The notes: generated by a model not told the origin, from the letters alone. 64,000 nucleotides of DNA from Kordia periserrulae (GCF_003054265.1 NZ_QBKT01000007.1:1-64000); one strand, 5' to 3'. Counted from the first letter of the stretch, positions 8,505 to 17,370 are shown. Program-made: numbers and translations.

Positions 8505-8559
8505 TTCGTAAGAAATTTATTTTTTTAACAGCGAAATACACTGCAAATCAGTAACTTTA
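8505..8559 (+). promoter_or_regulatory. Peptide-gene promoter: TTCGTAAG element and -7 box
   Basis: TTCGTAAG starts 81 bp before the ATG at 8586, and TAACTTTA (like the Bacteroidetes -7 box TAnnTTTG) starts 47 bp after it. The same 47-bp spacing occurs at five other genes in the window, but this copy has two changes from TTCATAAA. Confidence 0.55.
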
Positions 8560-8585
8560 ATTTCTAACCAAAAAACTTACTAATC

Positions 8586-8819
8586 ATGAAAAAGCAACAT
8601 TTTCAGAAGAAATTAGCTTTAAAAGCTACCCGAGTTTCGAATTTAACAGCAATTAACGGTGGAAATACACCTGTTCGTTTTACGGAAAACCCTTGTATTA
8701 TTTCAGATGTGGAAACGTGTACAACGGTTCAAGAGCCTGTTAAATTGACGGAAGCACTGCGTTGCACGCATACGATTGGAAACGGCCTAAATCCTGATGG
8801 AACGCCGTGTACTGTGTAG
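8586..8819 (+). CDS. Cys/Thr-rich peptide with GG-type leader
   Basis: A 77-residue peptide. The N-terminal ~27 residues are basic and end in a double glycine (KKLALKATRVSNLTAINGG). This resembles leader peptides of Bacteroidetes ribosomal peptides, including the class I lanthipeptide-like type (KKLxLKxxxVxNL). The remaining 50 residues hold four Cys and many Thr, as expected of a core that could be cross-linked or disulfide-bonded. No modifying enzyme or exporter is nearby. It is a single gene between the TPP riboswitch and its own terminator. Its promoter has the element shared by several other peptide genes here. Whether the mature peptide is antimicrobial, a signal or structural is unknown. 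Confidence 0.75.
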   Translation: MKKQHFQKKLALKATRVSNLTAINGGNTPVRFTENPCIISDVETCTTVQEPVKLTEALRCTHTIGNGLNPDGTPCTV

Positions 8820-8858
8820 CTTTTGCTTAAAAATAGTTAGTATTGCCTGAAAACCTTC

Positions 8859-8902
8859 GCGCCAAGAATGATTGTTATCAGTTGTTTTTGGCGTTTTTTT
8901 TT
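8859..8902 (+). terminator. Terminator after the small peptide gene
   Basis: GCGCCAA and TTGGCG pair around a ~22-nt loop and are followed by nine T. Confidence 0.75.
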
Positions 8903-8906
8903 AAAG

Positions 8907-10454
8907 TTACTTAATCTGATGCGTGGGCTTTAGCAAATCGTTGATGGTTTTTACTGGATTGAATGTAATGAGTGGAACTTCTACAAAAACGGTATTCCAA
9001 AACGCCATGCCACCATTCCACAAGCCAGGCAATTCCAACGCTTTTATTTTTTTTCCACTTTGGGATTTAGAAGCGATAAAGTACGATTTACGGTCTACAA
9101 ATTTTGTCAAATCAAATTTGTTTCCTTGATAGTCTTTTACGCCGCATACGATATCTACTGGATTGAAATGTGTTGCCAGTTTTTGAATACCTTGATGGTA
9201 CTCATTCTTCCTGTCAATTTGTACAGATTCTACTATTTGTAGTGACACCGCGCCATTTTCATGTTTTACCCAAAATGGTCCGCCGCCAGGTTCGCCTTCA
9301 TTTTTTACCATACCGCACACACGAATTGGTCGGTTCAGCTTGTCGATGAGATATTCTATTTGATATTTTTGAGAATATTTTTCAAATTCCTCACTGATTT
9401 CCACATTGAGTTTGGTGTATAAAAAGCGTAAAATAGTATGCAATTCTTCATTAGAAACACCATTGTGCAGCATTTTCATATACTTAAATGCTTTTTGCTG
9501 AAGTGCAATGAGTTTTCCTGCCAGAATTTTTTTGTAACGTGATATTTCGTCCGAATAGGTGTTCACAACTACATTGTCTATGTTTTTAATGAAAATCACA
9601 TCAGCTTCAATAGCATTTAGATTTTCAATCAACGCGCCATGACCGCCAGGGCGAAACACCAAATTTCCCGAAGCGTCTATAATTGGTCTGTTTTTTTGAT
9701 CGACGGCAATGGTGTCTGTTTCCTCGAGTTGATAGGAATATGAAATGTCAAAATCGCAGCCTGTTTTTTCTTTGATTTGTGGAAGAATGTTGTTTTCTAT
9801 TGTTTTGAATTTGTCGTAATGTTGTTTGGAAATGGTAAAGTGCAACTTTGCTTTTCCAGCATTGCAGGCGTAACTTGCCGCTTCAAATAAATGCTCTTGA
9901 AAAGGTGTAGAAAGATGCTTTTTGTATTTGTGAAAAGGCAACAATCCTTTTGGATAGTTTCCGTAGTTTAAGCCTGTTTCCGCCAAAAGCGTATGTACAA
10001 AATCATGATTGAACTCGTCTGGTTTTTTGATGCGATCGAGTTCGGTTTTGTTCATGAATTGTACCACATCATTATAGAATGGAAACTTTTCTAACCCAAT
10101 AAAAAACAATCGAATTTCTGGTTCTTTTTCTTTGTTGATATACGAATTGATGGAATCCTTTTTGGGATTGTAGTTTTCGAGAAACTTATACAGAAATTTA
10201 AACATTCGCGTTGCTGCGCCAGAAGCAGGAATGAATTTAACGATTTCTAGCGATGCTCGTTCGCTTTCATATAGCGAAACACATGCTTCTTTATCGGCTT
10301 CGTTGAGTTGTAAAATTCCTTTTTCTATACTCGCATGCGCTGTAATATCGGCATGCGGAATTTTTTTTTCGAACTTATGAAGCTGCTCTTCCACTTCAGA
10401 TACAGACAATCCTTTTGCTGCTATTTGTTCGATATGTTTTTTTGAAAAGTTCAA
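8907..10454 (-). CDS. DUF4301 family protein
   Basis: The 515-residue product matches the DUF4301 family of Bacteroidetes (residues ~1-500, e.g. KFIPASGAATRMFK and LVFRPGGHGALIENLNAIEADVIFIKNIDN). The PASGAATRM and GGHGALIENL segments recall the nucleotide-binding loops of sugar nucleotidyltransferases, but the reaction is not established. No signal peptide. The start is a TTG that overlaps the stop of the kinase gene by 4 bp (TTGA), suggesting translational coupling; no ATG exists nearby. It is the last gene of a four-gene overlapping set with pnuC. Confidence 0.85.
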   Translation of the reverse strand: MNFSKKHIEQIAAKGLSVSEVEEQLHKFEKKIPHADITAHASIEKGILQLNEADKEACVSLYESERASLEIVKFIPASGAATRMFKFLYKFLENYNPKKDSINSYINKEKEPEIRLFFIGLEKFPFYNDVVQFMNKTELDRIKKPDEFNHDFVHTLLAETGLNYGNYPKGLLPFHKYKKHLSTPFQEHLFEAASYACNAGKAKLHFTISKQHYDKFKTIENNILPQIKEKTGCDFDISYSYQLEETDTIAVDQKNRPIIDASGNLVFRPGGHGALIENLNAIEADVIFIKNIDNVVVNTYSDEISRYKKILAGKLIALQQKAFKYMKMLHNGVSNEELHTILRFLYTKLNVEISEEFEKYSQKYQIEYLIDKLNRPIRVCGMVKNEGEPGGGPFWVKHENGAVSLQIVESVQIDRKNEYHQGIQKLATHFNPVDIVCGVKDYQGNKFDLTKFVDRKSYFIASKSQSGKKIKALELPGLWNGGMAFWNTVFVEVPLITFNPVKTINDLLKPTHQIK

Positions 10455-11008
10455 TGGTGTTGTAATAGTTTGTTTATTGTTGCAACGGCTTTTTGAAAAC
10501 GAGTTTCTGCATCACCTTTCAACAATACATAAGGTTGATTATAGGTTTTTAACGTTTGCTGAAATTCCAAAAATGAGGTTTCTCTTTTGTAGGGCAAATC
10601 TCTTATGGAATCCGCAATCCAAGGTGTATCAATATAAGTTAAAAAATAGAAATTCGCCGTACTTTTTTCCACATATTTTTCAAGCGTTTTACTTTTAAAT
10701 GTTGGATAATATATTCGCGCATACGTCAGCGTTGACAATATATTTGTATCGCAAATCATCATAGCACTTCCCGAAGCTTCGCATTCCAAACGCAATTGTC
10801 CTTTGGCGATGGGCATGACATCGTTCTCGGTTAAAATTTCCCCTTTTTGCTGTTTTTCTTCGGCGTAGATTCGCGCAAATTCTGGCACAAAAGCAGCCTT
10901 GTAATGCGCTGCCAATTGCTTAGCAAGCGTTGTTTTCCCTGAAGATTCAGGTCCTACGATTACGATTTTGAAGCGAGTTGCTTTTTGTTTTTCAAGGTTT
11001 TTCTCCAT
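10451..11008 (-). CDS. NadR-like P-loop kinase (vitamin/nucleoside trapping)
   Basis: A 185-residue ATPase with Walker A GPESSGKTT at residues 19-27. It resembles the ribosylnicotinamide-kinase part of NadR and lacks the N-terminal adenylyltransferase domain. Such kinases phosphorylate the vitamin brought in by a PnuC-type channel and so trap it. Its gene overlaps the 3' end of pnuC by 49 bp and the next gene by 4 bp, so the link to PnuC is firm. The substrate is either nicotinamide riboside (family rule) or thiamine (neighbour genes), which sequence alone cannot settle. The frame extends upstream to 11119 inside pnuC, but the ATG at 11008 starts just before the P-loop. Confidence 0.85.
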   Translation of the reverse strand: MEKNLEKQKATRFKIVIVGPESSGKTTLAKQLAAHYKAAFVPEFARIYAEEKQQKGEILTENDVMPIAKGQLRLECEASGSAMMICDTNILSTLTYARIYYPTFKSKTLEKYVEKSTANFYFLTYIDTPWIADSIRDLPYKRETSFLEFQQTLKTYNQPYVLLKGDAETRFQKAVATINKLLQHH

Positions 11009-11667
11009 GCGATGTATCCAAAGATGGCTAAAATTAAGAAAATTGCAAATTGTATTGCTGTAAAACCGAGTCCTTTTACAAAATAGAGTGGTATTGAAAT
11101 CAGGTTTCCGAAAATCCAAAAAATCCAGTTTTCAATCTTTTTATTCGCCATAAGCCACATTCCCGAAAAGAAAACACCTGTGGTAAAAATGTCTAAATAG
11201 GGTGTGATTTCATTGATTTCTTCTACAGAACCAAAATGCGAGAAAAAGAAATCAATGGTTTCAGAAACATTACGATGCACATCTATTCTCCCAACTTGAA
11301 TGTACACCACATAGGTAAACGCTGCCGTAAATAGAAAAATACCAATTGTAGTCAGTTTTTGCATAAAGGTAGTCCGTGAAATTTCAAGCTTTGCATCTTC
11401 CCGAATCCGCGTCCACATATACCAACCGTAAATACTCATAATTGTATAATACACGTTGATAATCATATCGCCATACAGTACGAAATTGTAACAGATGTAA
11501 ATGTAAATAAGCGTACTGATGATTCCTGTTGGATATACCCAAATTTTCTCTTGCTTGGCAAACCAAACGCTGGCAATTCCAAAACCTGCTGCTAAAATTT
11601 CCAACAGCACATCAAACCAATAGTATCCTTGATATTGCTCAAGTAAAAAGTTAAAAAACTGGCTCAT
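10960..11667 (-). CDS. pnuC: PnuC/PnuT-type vitamin transporter
   Basis: The 235-residue inner-membrane protein has about seven to eight membrane segments and PnuC family features (WFAKQEKIWVYPTGIISTLIYIYICY; YTIMSIYGWYMW; NWIFWIFGNLISIPLYFVKGLGFTA). PnuC proteins carry nicotinamide riboside by facilitated diffusion; the PnuT branch carries thiamine. The gene directly upstream encodes a thiamine-binding protein and overlaps it by 17 bp. A TPP-riboswitch-controlled outer-membrane receptor also lies near. For these reasons thiamine is a serious alternative substrate. A kinase gene overlaps its 3' end. Confidence 0.9.
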   Translation of the reverse strand: MSQFFNFLLEQYQGYYWFDVLLEILAAGFGIASVWFAKQEKIWVYPTGIISTLIYIYICYNFVLYGDMIINVYYTIMSIYGWYMWTRIREDAKLEISRTTFMQKLTTIGIFLFTAAFTYVVYIQVGRIDVHRNVSETIDFFFSHFGSVEEINEITPYLDIFTTGVFFSGMWLMANKKIENWIFWIFGNLISIPLYFVKGLGFTAIQFAIFLILAIFGYIAWRKTLKNKKQLASKS

Positions 11668-11911
11668 AGTTGCTTCTGTCGGATTTTACGATTTTCATGG
11701 TGAGTAATATGTTTTTTTCGTTTTCAAACGCCACTTTGATTTCCGAAGTCAGTAATTTCATAATGCCGTCATAATCGCCAAAAATCTGCGTACTGAGCGG
11801 ATTTTCCAAAACAGTATAGCCCGAAACACGTAATTTTTTGATAAAATTGATAATCGGTGTTTCAAAATCATCTTGTAAAGGAGTTAGCGTGAGTTCTACG
11901 GATATGTTCAT
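11651..11911 (-). CDS. Thiamine-binding protein (MTH1187/YkoF family)
   Basis: An 86-residue protein of the MTH1187/YkoF-like family: SVELTLTPLQDDFETPIINFIKKLRVSGYTVLENPLSTQIFGDYD is the characteristic ferredoxin-like half. Members with known ligands bind thiamine or hydroxymethylpyrimidine. Its 3' end overlaps pnuC by 17 bp, so the two are translated from the same message. It is the first gene of the four-gene set. The short gap before it (11912-11957) contains only a T/G-rich TTGTTTGTTTTTTG stretch and no clear promoter. Confidence 0.85.
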   Translation of the reverse strand: MNISVELTLTPLQDDFETPIINFIKKLRVSGYTVLENPLSTQIFGDYDGIMKLLTSEIKVAFENEKNILLTMKIVKSDRSNYEPVF

Positions 11912-11957
11912 TTTTTTTGTCTGTTGTTTGTTTTTTGTTGTTTGTTATTCGTATTTT

Positions 11958-12692
11958 TTATTTGAAACTTCTCAATTCAAAGAAAAAATCTTCATTTTCT
12001 TCAAAAGCAGTTCCGATAACAACTAAATCTGCCCCTGCGTTGAAAGCCGTTTCGAGTTGTGTTTTGCTTCGGATTCCACCACCAACAATCAACGGAATTT
12101 TTAAATTTCGTGCAACTTCTTGTACGATTTTTTCATGCACCATTTTTGTAGCGCCACTTCCCGCTTCTAGATAGATGAGTTGCTTTCCAGAGAATTGTCC
12201 CGCCAACGCTGTATGCAAGATGGTTTCTTTATTATTTTGCGAAATTGGTTTTGTTTCGCTCACACGTTGTACAGCCGTTTCTACGCCGCCATCAATTAAA
12301 ATATAACCTGTCGGAATGATTTCTAAATTGGTGCCAATGAGTTTTTCAACAGATTGCACTTGCTGCTCGATTAAGTATTTCGGATTTCGCCCAGAAAGTA
12401 ATGATAAAAACAAAATGCCGTCCGCAGCTTCTGTGATTTGCTCGTGACTTCCAGGAAAAATTAAAATCGGTAATGTGGTGTGTTGTTTGATGGTTTTCAC
12501 TACTATTTCCATCTTTTTTTCGGCATCCGTACTTCCGCCAACAAATATATGTGTAATGATGGATGTGTGTACTTTTTGTAAAAATTGTGGAATATAACTG
12601 ATGTCTATTTTGTCAGGATCAATTAATACGGCAAGTAATTTTTGCCCTTCTATTTTGGCTTGAATGATATGTTGGTAGATGCTTGTTGTCAT
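11958..12692 (-). CDS. Geranylgeranylglyceryl phosphate synthase family protein
   Basis: A 244-residue TIM barrel of the GGGPS/PcrB family. The N-terminal LAVLIDPDK binds glycerol-1-phosphate. Other family segments are FVGGSTDAEK, FPGSHEQITEAADGILFLSLLSGRNP, YLEAGSGA and IVGGGIRSKTQLETAFNAGADLVVIGTAFEE. The enzyme joins a polyprenyl chain to glycerol-1-phosphate; in Bacteroidetes the lipid product is not well defined. The frame runs to 12743, but the ATG at 12692 is 5 bp past the stop of the upstream phosphopantetheinyl transferase gene and fits the family start. The two genes are probably one operon. Confidence 0.93.
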   Translation of the reverse strand: MTTSIYQHIIQAKIEGQKLLAVLIDPDKIDISYIPQFLQKVHTSIITHIFVGGSTDAEKKMEIVVKTIKQHTTLPILIFPGSHEQITEAADGILFLSLLSGRNPKYLIEQQVQSVEKLIGTNLEIIPTGYILIDGGVETAVQRVSETKPISQNNKETILHTALAGQFSGKQLIYLEAGSGATKMVHEKIVQEVARNLKIPLIVGGGIRSKTQLETAFNAGADLVVIGTAFEENEDFFFELRSFK

Positions 12693-12696
12693 ATTC

Positions 12697-13338
12697 TCAC
12701 GAACGCGTTTCTTCAAGCGCATACACGCACGTAAATCCATCAAACTCTAAAAAATCTAATGCATATTTCGCAGTATCTTTTCCGTAATATACGGTTCCTT
12801 TGGTATGTGAGACTTCCATAGAAAAATCGTCAATATCAATATGTTTCAAAAAGCTAAGTCCTTTTTCTGCATATACTTTATAGATAGATTCTTTTCCGCC
12901 CCAAACAATCGTCAGTTTTCGCACCAAAGCATCGTGATTGGCAATGGTTCGGTACTCTTCTAAGGGTGTAAATTTGTGTGCGATGCGAACAATTTTATCA
13001 CGTTGCATTTCGATATCAATTCCCACAGGGGTAGACGCACTGACAATGATTGCCGAAAATTGAAACGAATGTGTTATGGAGATGTGTTTTCCATCTTTTA
13101 AATGTGGCTTTCCTTTTTCATCATAATACAAATCAAAATCTGTATACCCAAATTCCGCTAGCAAATGTCGTACACTTAAAAAACCACGTTGATGAATTTC
13201 GGAACGCATGCCATCGAGTCGCTCTTGACAATGATTGGTAAGCTTTACATCACGATTCAAGGCTTCAAAAGACTCTTCTATCTTCCAAATCAGCACTTTA
13301 GTATCATTATTTACTGTTATAGTTTTGTAAAGAGCCAT
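12697..13338 (-). CDS. 4'-phosphopantetheinyl transferase (Sfp type)
   Basis: A 213-residue protein with the Sfp-superfamily motifs: KGKPHL, SITHSF, VGIDIE (Mg-binding D and E) and WGGKESIYK (the W-x-x-KE-x-x-x-K motif). It moves 4'-phosphopantetheine from CoA to a serine of acyl or peptidyl carrier proteins. No synthase cluster is near; in many flavobacteria this gene stands beside ahcY as here, suggesting it is the general enzyme for acyl carrier protein. It is divergent from ahcY with a 134-bp gap. Confidence 0.92.
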   Translation of the reverse strand: MALYKTITVNNDTKVLIWKIEESFEALNRDVKLTNHCQERLDGMRSEIHQRGFLSVRHLLAEFGYTDFDLYYDEKGKPHLKDGKHISITHSFQFSAIIVSASTPVGIDIEMQRDKIVRIAHKFTPLEEYRTIANHDALVRKLTIVWGGKESIYKVYAEKGLSFLKHIDIDDFSMEVSHTKGTVYYGKDTAKYALDFLEFDGFTCVYALEETRS

Positions 13339-13358
13339 TATATTAAAAAGTTATTTAG

Positions 13359-13366
13359 TACCTTTG
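13359..13366 (+). promoter_or_regulatory. -7 promoter box for ahcY
   Basis: TACCTTTG matches the Bacteroidetes TAnnTTTG box, followed by GC. It lies 107 bp upstream of ahcY. No good -33 TTG was found at the usual spacing. Confidence 0.6.
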
Positions 13367-13472
13367 CACTCGCAAACTGGAAACCAAATAGAATTATTGG
13401 TTTTGTTGTGTTGCGAATTTAAACATATTTTAGGTCACAAACCATAATTATTTAAACATAAAAAAGAAAAGT

Positions 13473-14789
13473 ATGAGTACAAAATCAGTTCCTTACGTAG
13501 CTTATAAAGTAAAAGATATTTCATTGGCAGCTTGGGGAAGAAAAGAGATTGAGTTAGCAGAAGCGGAAATGCCAGGACTTATGAGTCTTCGTGAAGAATA
13601 TAAAGATGAGCAACCATTGAAAGGTGCGAGAATTGCAGGATGTTTACACATGACAATTCAAACAGCAGTTTTGATTGAAACATTGGTCGCTTTAGGAGCC
13701 GAAGTAACTTGGAGTTCATGTAACATTTTCTCTACACAAGACCAAGCAGCAGCAGCAATTGCAGAAGCTGGAATTCCAGTATATGCTTGGAAAGGTATGA
13801 ACGAGGAAGAGTTTGATTGGTGTATTGAGCAAACTTTATTTTTTGGAGAAGAGCGCAAGCCTTTAAACATGATTTTAGATGATGGTGGTGATTTAACAAA
13901 TATGGTTTTAGATCGTTACCCAGAATTGGTAGACGGTATCAACGGATTGTCTGAAGAAACAACTACAGGAGTTCACAGATTGTACGAGCGTATGAAGAAT
14001 GGTACATTACCAATGCCAGCTATCAACATTAACGACTCTGTAACGAAGTCTAAATTTGACAACAAATACGGATGTAGAGAAAGTGCTGTAGATGCGATTC
14101 GTCGTGCAACTGACGTAATGTTAGCAGGAAAAAGAGTGGTTGTTTGTGGATATGGAGACGTAGGTAAAGGTACCGCAGCTTCTTTCCGTGGTGCAGGTTC
14201 TATTGTAACAGTTACTGAAATTGATCCAATTTGTGCATTACAAGCAGCAATGGACGGTTTTGAAGTGAAGAAATTAGAAACTGTTGTTGGAAAAGCAGAT
14301 ATCGTAATTACAACAACTGGAAACAAAGATATCGTGACTGGAAAGCACTTTGAAGCGATGAAAGATAAAACGATTGTGTGTAATATTGGACACTTCGATA
14401 ACGAAATCGCAGTTGCTTGGTTGAATGACAACTATGGAAATACAAAAGTTGAAATCAAGCCACAGGTTGATAAGTACACGGTAAACGGAAAAGATATCAT
14501 CTTATTGGCAGAAGGACGTTTGGTAAACTTAGGATGTGCTACAGGTCACCCAAGTTTTGTAATGAGTAACTCATTTACCAACCAAACCTTAGCACAAATT
14601 GAGCTTTGGAAAAATGCGGATAAGTACGAAAATAAAGTGTACATGTTACCAAAACACTTAGATGAAAAAGTAGCACGTTTACACTTAGAAAAAATTGGCG
14701 TAGAGTTAGAAGAACTTTCTAAAGACCAAGCAGATTATATTGGTGTAGAAGTTCAAGGACCATTCAAGCCAGAATACTACAGATACTAA
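13473..14789 (+). CDS. ahcY: Adenosylhomocysteinase
   Basis: The 438-residue enzyme hydrolyses S-adenosylhomocysteine to adenosine and homocysteine, keeping methylation reactions going. It shows the NAD-binding loop GYGDVGKG at residues 226-233, the conserved [17 protein letters not shown] and DDGGD segments, and the C-terminal FKPEYYRY that reaches the neighbouring subunit's NAD site. Length and ends are normal for the family. It has its own promoter box and terminator. Confidence 0.98.
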   Translation: MSTKSVPYVAYKVKDISLAAWGRKEIELAEAEMPGLMSLREEYKDEQPLKGARIAGCLHMTIQTAVLIETLVALGAEVTWSSCNIFSTQDQAAAAIAEAGIPVYAWKGMNEEEFDWCIEQTLFFGEERKPLNMILDDGGDLTNMVLDRYPELVDGINGLSEETTTGVHRLYERMKNGTLPMPAININDSVTKSKFDNKYGCRESAVDAIRRATDVMLAGKRVVVCGYGDVGKGTAASFRGAGSIVTVTEIDPICALQAAMDGFEVKKLETVVGKADIVITTTGNKDIVTGKHFEAMKDKTIVCNIGHFDNEIAVAWLNDNYGNTKVEIKPQVDKYTVNGKDIILLAEGRLVNLGCATGHPSFVMSNSFTNQTLAQIELWKNADKYENKVYMLPKHLDEKVARLHLEKIGVELEELSKDQADYIGVEVQGPFKPEYYRY

Positions 14790-14812
14790 GAAATTTATTT
14801 TTCTATATATTC

Positions 14813-14850
14813 GAAAGCCTTTTGTCATACGATGAAAGGCTTTCTTTTTT
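14813..14850 (+). terminator. Terminator after ahcY
   Basis: A perfect 10-bp stem (GAAAGCCTTT with AAAGGCTTTC) is followed by a T run. Confidence 0.9.
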
Positions 14851-15016
14851 TAAAATTTTCAAGCAACCAACCATACGATTTGACATCTAAATTAAAACAA
14901 GCACTACATAACAATCATTGTATTTTTTAGTAGAAAAATTATAGGTTGCACATAATATTGGGCAAGACTGGCGTTATATTTGATAGTATTTTTTTATCCC
15001 ACAAATTCCGTTATTC

Positions 15017-16702
15017 ATGCATACATACATTCGTTTTCTTTGTATTTCACTTTTTTGTTTCGTACAAATTGGTATTGCACAACAAGTAGATTCACTTCAA
15101 AAAAAATCCTATCAAGAACTTAAAAAACAATACACAACATTAGAATATACCAATCCTGCGTTGGCACAACAATATGCCATAGCGTTGCTAAAAAAAGCCA
15201 AGCAAGAAGGCAATCTCCAAGAAAAAAATGCGGCGTATTTATTAAATGCTTCTTCTGAAAATTATTTTGGAAATATGAAAGCGTCGTTAGCCTATATTGA
15301 TTCCTGTATTACCTATGCAAATACTCAAAAAAATGATGCTTTGCTCATTAAAGCAATCAGCCATAAAGGGAAAACGTATTTTACATTTGGAAAATATAAC
15401 GACGCCATCACCTATTATTTGCAATTGGATTCTTTAGCAAGAAAAACCCAAAACATACGCTATCAAATTTATTCCAATCACAGCATTGGTTCTATCAAAA
15501 ATATTATGGGCGATCATAAAGGTGCAACGGAATTATTCTTAAAGAACAAGGAAATCATCACACCCATTATGGAAGCGCGAAACTATCATACCTTGTACCT
15601 AAACATGTTGATTGGACTCATTTCCGCATATACCTATTTTGATGTTGATGCAGCCGCTGCGTATTTGCCAGAACTTAAAAAAGTAAGTCTTCAAATTAAC
15701 GACAAAGATGCGCTGAGTTATTATTTTTCACTAAAAGGAATTGTCAATTACAAACGAAAAGAATACGACGAAGCATTGGTAACGTTAGCAAAGGCAGACA
15801 GTTTGGTTTCCGAATTGGGAATTCAACGAAATCTATATCCTATTTATCGCTTTCGCGGGAAGACGTATTACGAGAAAAAAATGTTCCCAGAAGCAATTGC
15901 TGCTTTTGAAGCGATAAAAACACTACAAAAAGAAATTGAGTTTGACGATTTTCAGTATCGAGAAGTCCTTTCCTTACTCGCCAACAGTTACGAACAAATT
16001 GACAACACGGAAAAAGCTTTAGAAAATTACCGTTTGGCGCATAAGTACTCATATACAGATACCATTCAAGAAGCAATTCGGTACACTATTTTAAAAGAAT
16101 ACGATAAAAAAACACTCGAAAGTAAGATTGAAACATTAAAAATTAAATCGAATGAAAAAACCAAACAGAATATATCATTGTGGTTTATTTCTAGCGGATT
16201 GTTAGTGTCGCTCGTCATCTTATTTCTAATTTTCAAAAAACAACAACGCGACAACCGACAAAAATTTGATGCGTTATTACAAAAATTAGCTTCAGAAGAT
16301 ACCCAAAAAGAGCCTGAAGACAGCAATTCTAAATTTCAAATTTCAAACGAAAAAATCACTAAAATCTTAGAAGGACTTGAAAAGTTTGAAGCATCCAATA
16401 CATTTTTACAACAAAATACAAGTTTGGTGACTGTTGCTAAAAAATTGAACACCAATACGACTTATTTATCGCAAATTGTAAACGAGCAAAAAGGCATGAC
16501 ATTCAAAAATTACATTACCGAATTGCGCATCAATTATGTGCTTCGCAAACTGAAAAACGATAAAGTGATGCGCTCGTATACCATAAAAGCCATTGCGAAA
16601 GAATTAGGTTTTAAAAGTGAAGGTGCCTTTTCGAGAGCCTTTAAAAAGCAAACAGGGATTTATCCGTCATTTTTCATTAAAAATCTCACCGCCATTTCAT
16701 AA
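15017..16702 (+). CDS. Transmembrane TPR-AraC regulator 1
   Basis: The 561-residue protein has a signal peptide (residues 1-21, ending IGIAQQ), tetratricopeptide-like helices from ~30 to 380, and one membrane segment at ~388-406 (NISLWFISSGLLVSLVILFLIF). A basic linker follows, then a C-terminal AraC-type DNA-binding domain at ~465-561. The layout puts the TPRs in the periplasm and the DNA-binding domain in the cytoplasm: a one-component membrane regulator. Two small GG-type peptide genes lie directly downstream. It is closely similar to the gene at 17541-19238, e.g. TIKAIAKELGFKSEGAFSRAFKKQTGIYPS. A TATATTTG box (14975-14982) stands 42 bp before the ATG. The ligand is unknown. Confidence 0.88.
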   Translation: MHTYIRFLCISLFCFVQIGIAQQVDSLQKKSYQELKKQYTTLEYTNPALAQQYAIALLKKAKQEGNLQEKNAAYLLNASSENYFGNMKASLAYIDSCITYANTQKNDALLIKAISHKGKTYFTFGKYNDAITYYLQLDSLARKTQNIRYQIYSNHSIGSIKNIMGDHKGATELFLKNKEIITPIMEARNYHTLYLNMLIGLISAYTYFDVDAAAAYLPELKKVSLQINDKDALSYYFSLKGIVNYKRKEYDEALVTLAKADSLVSELGIQRNLYPIYRFRGKTYYEKKMFPEAIAAFEAIKTLQKEIEFDDFQYREVLSLLANSYEQIDNTEKALENYRLAHKYSYTDTIQEAIRYTILKEYDKKTLESKIETLKIKSNEKTKQNISLWFISSGLLVSLVILFLIFKKQQRDNRQKFDALLQKLASEDTQKEPEDSNSKFQISNEKITKILEGLEKFEASNTFLQQNTSLVTVAKKLNTNTTYLSQIVNEQKGMTFKNYITELRINYVLRKLKNDKVMRSYTIKAIAKELGFKSEGAFSRAFKKQTGIYPSFFIKNLTAIS

Positions 16703-16750
16703 AACGAAGGCATTTCTATTTTTGTCAAATCCGCGTATGCTCTATATTCG
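16696..16750 (+). promoter_or_regulatory. Peptide-gene promoter: TTCATAAAAC element and -7 box
   Basis: TTCATAAAAC starts 80 bp before the ATG at 16776 and overlaps the stop codon of the regulator gene. TATATTCG starts 47 bp after it. Confidence 0.65.
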
Positions 16751-16775
16751 ACCAATAAACATTAACATACATATC

Positions 16776-16994
16776 ATGATGAAAAAACAAAAATTGAACC
16801 TCAATTCCTTAAGATTAAAAAAAGTTAGTATTGCAACATTAAACTTGATTAAAGGTGCAGATGAACAACAAGCAATGGATGAAACTCTTAAAACGTATTG
16901 CTGCTCGCAGTTTCCATATTGCATACATACACTAACCACAAGACCTGACAGCTTAAATCCGGGAGATGACGAAAATGGTGAAGGCAGCAAATAA
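16776..16994 (+). CDS. Lanthipeptide-like precursor peptide
   Basis: A 72-residue peptide beginning MMKKQKLNLNSLRLKKVSIATLNLIKGAD. The KLNLNxxxLKKVSIATL stretch is the leader motif of class I lanthipeptide-like precursors of Bacteroidetes; the expected double glycine is KGA here. The core has a CC pair and a third Cys (TYCCSQFPYCIHTLTTR), several Thr, and an acidic tail. It lies 73 bp after a TPR-AraC regulator and 94 bp before another GG peptide gene. The frame is open further upstream inside the regulator gene, but the double ATG at 16776 begins the leader motif. No lanthionine synthetase is in the window. Confidence 0.75.
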   Translation: MMKKQKLNLNSLRLKKVSIATLNLIKGADEQQAMDETLKTYCCSQFPYCIHTLTTRPDSLNPGDDENGEGSK

Positions 16995-17006
16995 GTATCC
17001 CTCTTT

Positions 17007-17061
17007 TTTATAAAACGAACTTTGGATAAGTTGTAAACGCTGAAAATCCATTCTAATTTCA
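17007..17061 (+). promoter_or_regulatory. Peptide-gene promoter: TTTATAAAAC element and -7 box
   Basis: TTTATAAAAC starts 82 bp before the ATG at 17089; TAATTTCA starts 47 bp after it. Confidence 0.55.
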
Positions 17062-17088
17062 CAGTATTAATCATTAAAAATTTTTATT

Positions 17089-17310
17089 ATGTTAAAAAAG
17101 ATTTCAGCATTACAATCGGTAAGAGCGTTAAGTAAAAAAGAGCAACATGCAATTAACGGTGGCGCAGGTTATTTATGTTCGTCTACTATTATGCCAGGTT
17201 TATATCATTCTGAGGAAGATATTAGTGGTGATTATGGTAACGGGCACGTAATTACTTGCCATGCTGCAGAAAGAAAAGCAACTTCAGGCGGTTCACAAGC
17301 AGCAAGTTAA
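17089..17310 (+). CDS. GG-leader peptide (LSKKEQ type)
   Basis: A 73-residue peptide with a bacteriocin-type leader: LKKISALQSVRALSKKEQHAINGG. The LSKKEQ..INGG form is shared with the peptide at 28863-29078 and is a different leader class from the lanthipeptide-like one. Cleavage after GG would give a ~49-residue product rich in Ser, Gly and His with two Cys. Double-glycine leaders are usually removed by a peptidase-containing ABC exporter, which is not in the window. It is followed by a strong terminator. Confidence 0.78.
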   Translation: MLKKISALQSVRALSKKEQHAINGGAGYLCSSTIMPGLYHSEEDISGDYGNGHVITCHAAERKATSGGSQAAS

Positions 17311-17331
17311 TCCGTATTGTATTTAGTTAAC

Positions 17332-17370
17332 AAAATCACAGTTAAAAATCTTTTTTAGCTGTGATTTTTT
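17332..17370 (+). terminator. Terminator after the GG peptide gene
   Basis: AAAATCACAG pairs with CTGTGATTTT, and the inner TTAAAAA/TTTTTTA can extend the stem. A T run follows. Confidence 0.85.

Noticed and set aside
8586-8819. Confirmed lantibiotic
   Set aside because: Leader and Cys/Thr content fit, but no LanB/LanC or exporter is present, so only a precursor-like call is justified.
14958-14982. Full -33/-7 promoter for TPR-AraC regulator 1
   Set aside because: A TTG lies only 14 bp before TATATTTG, too close for the Bacteroidetes -33 element; only the -7 box is kept.
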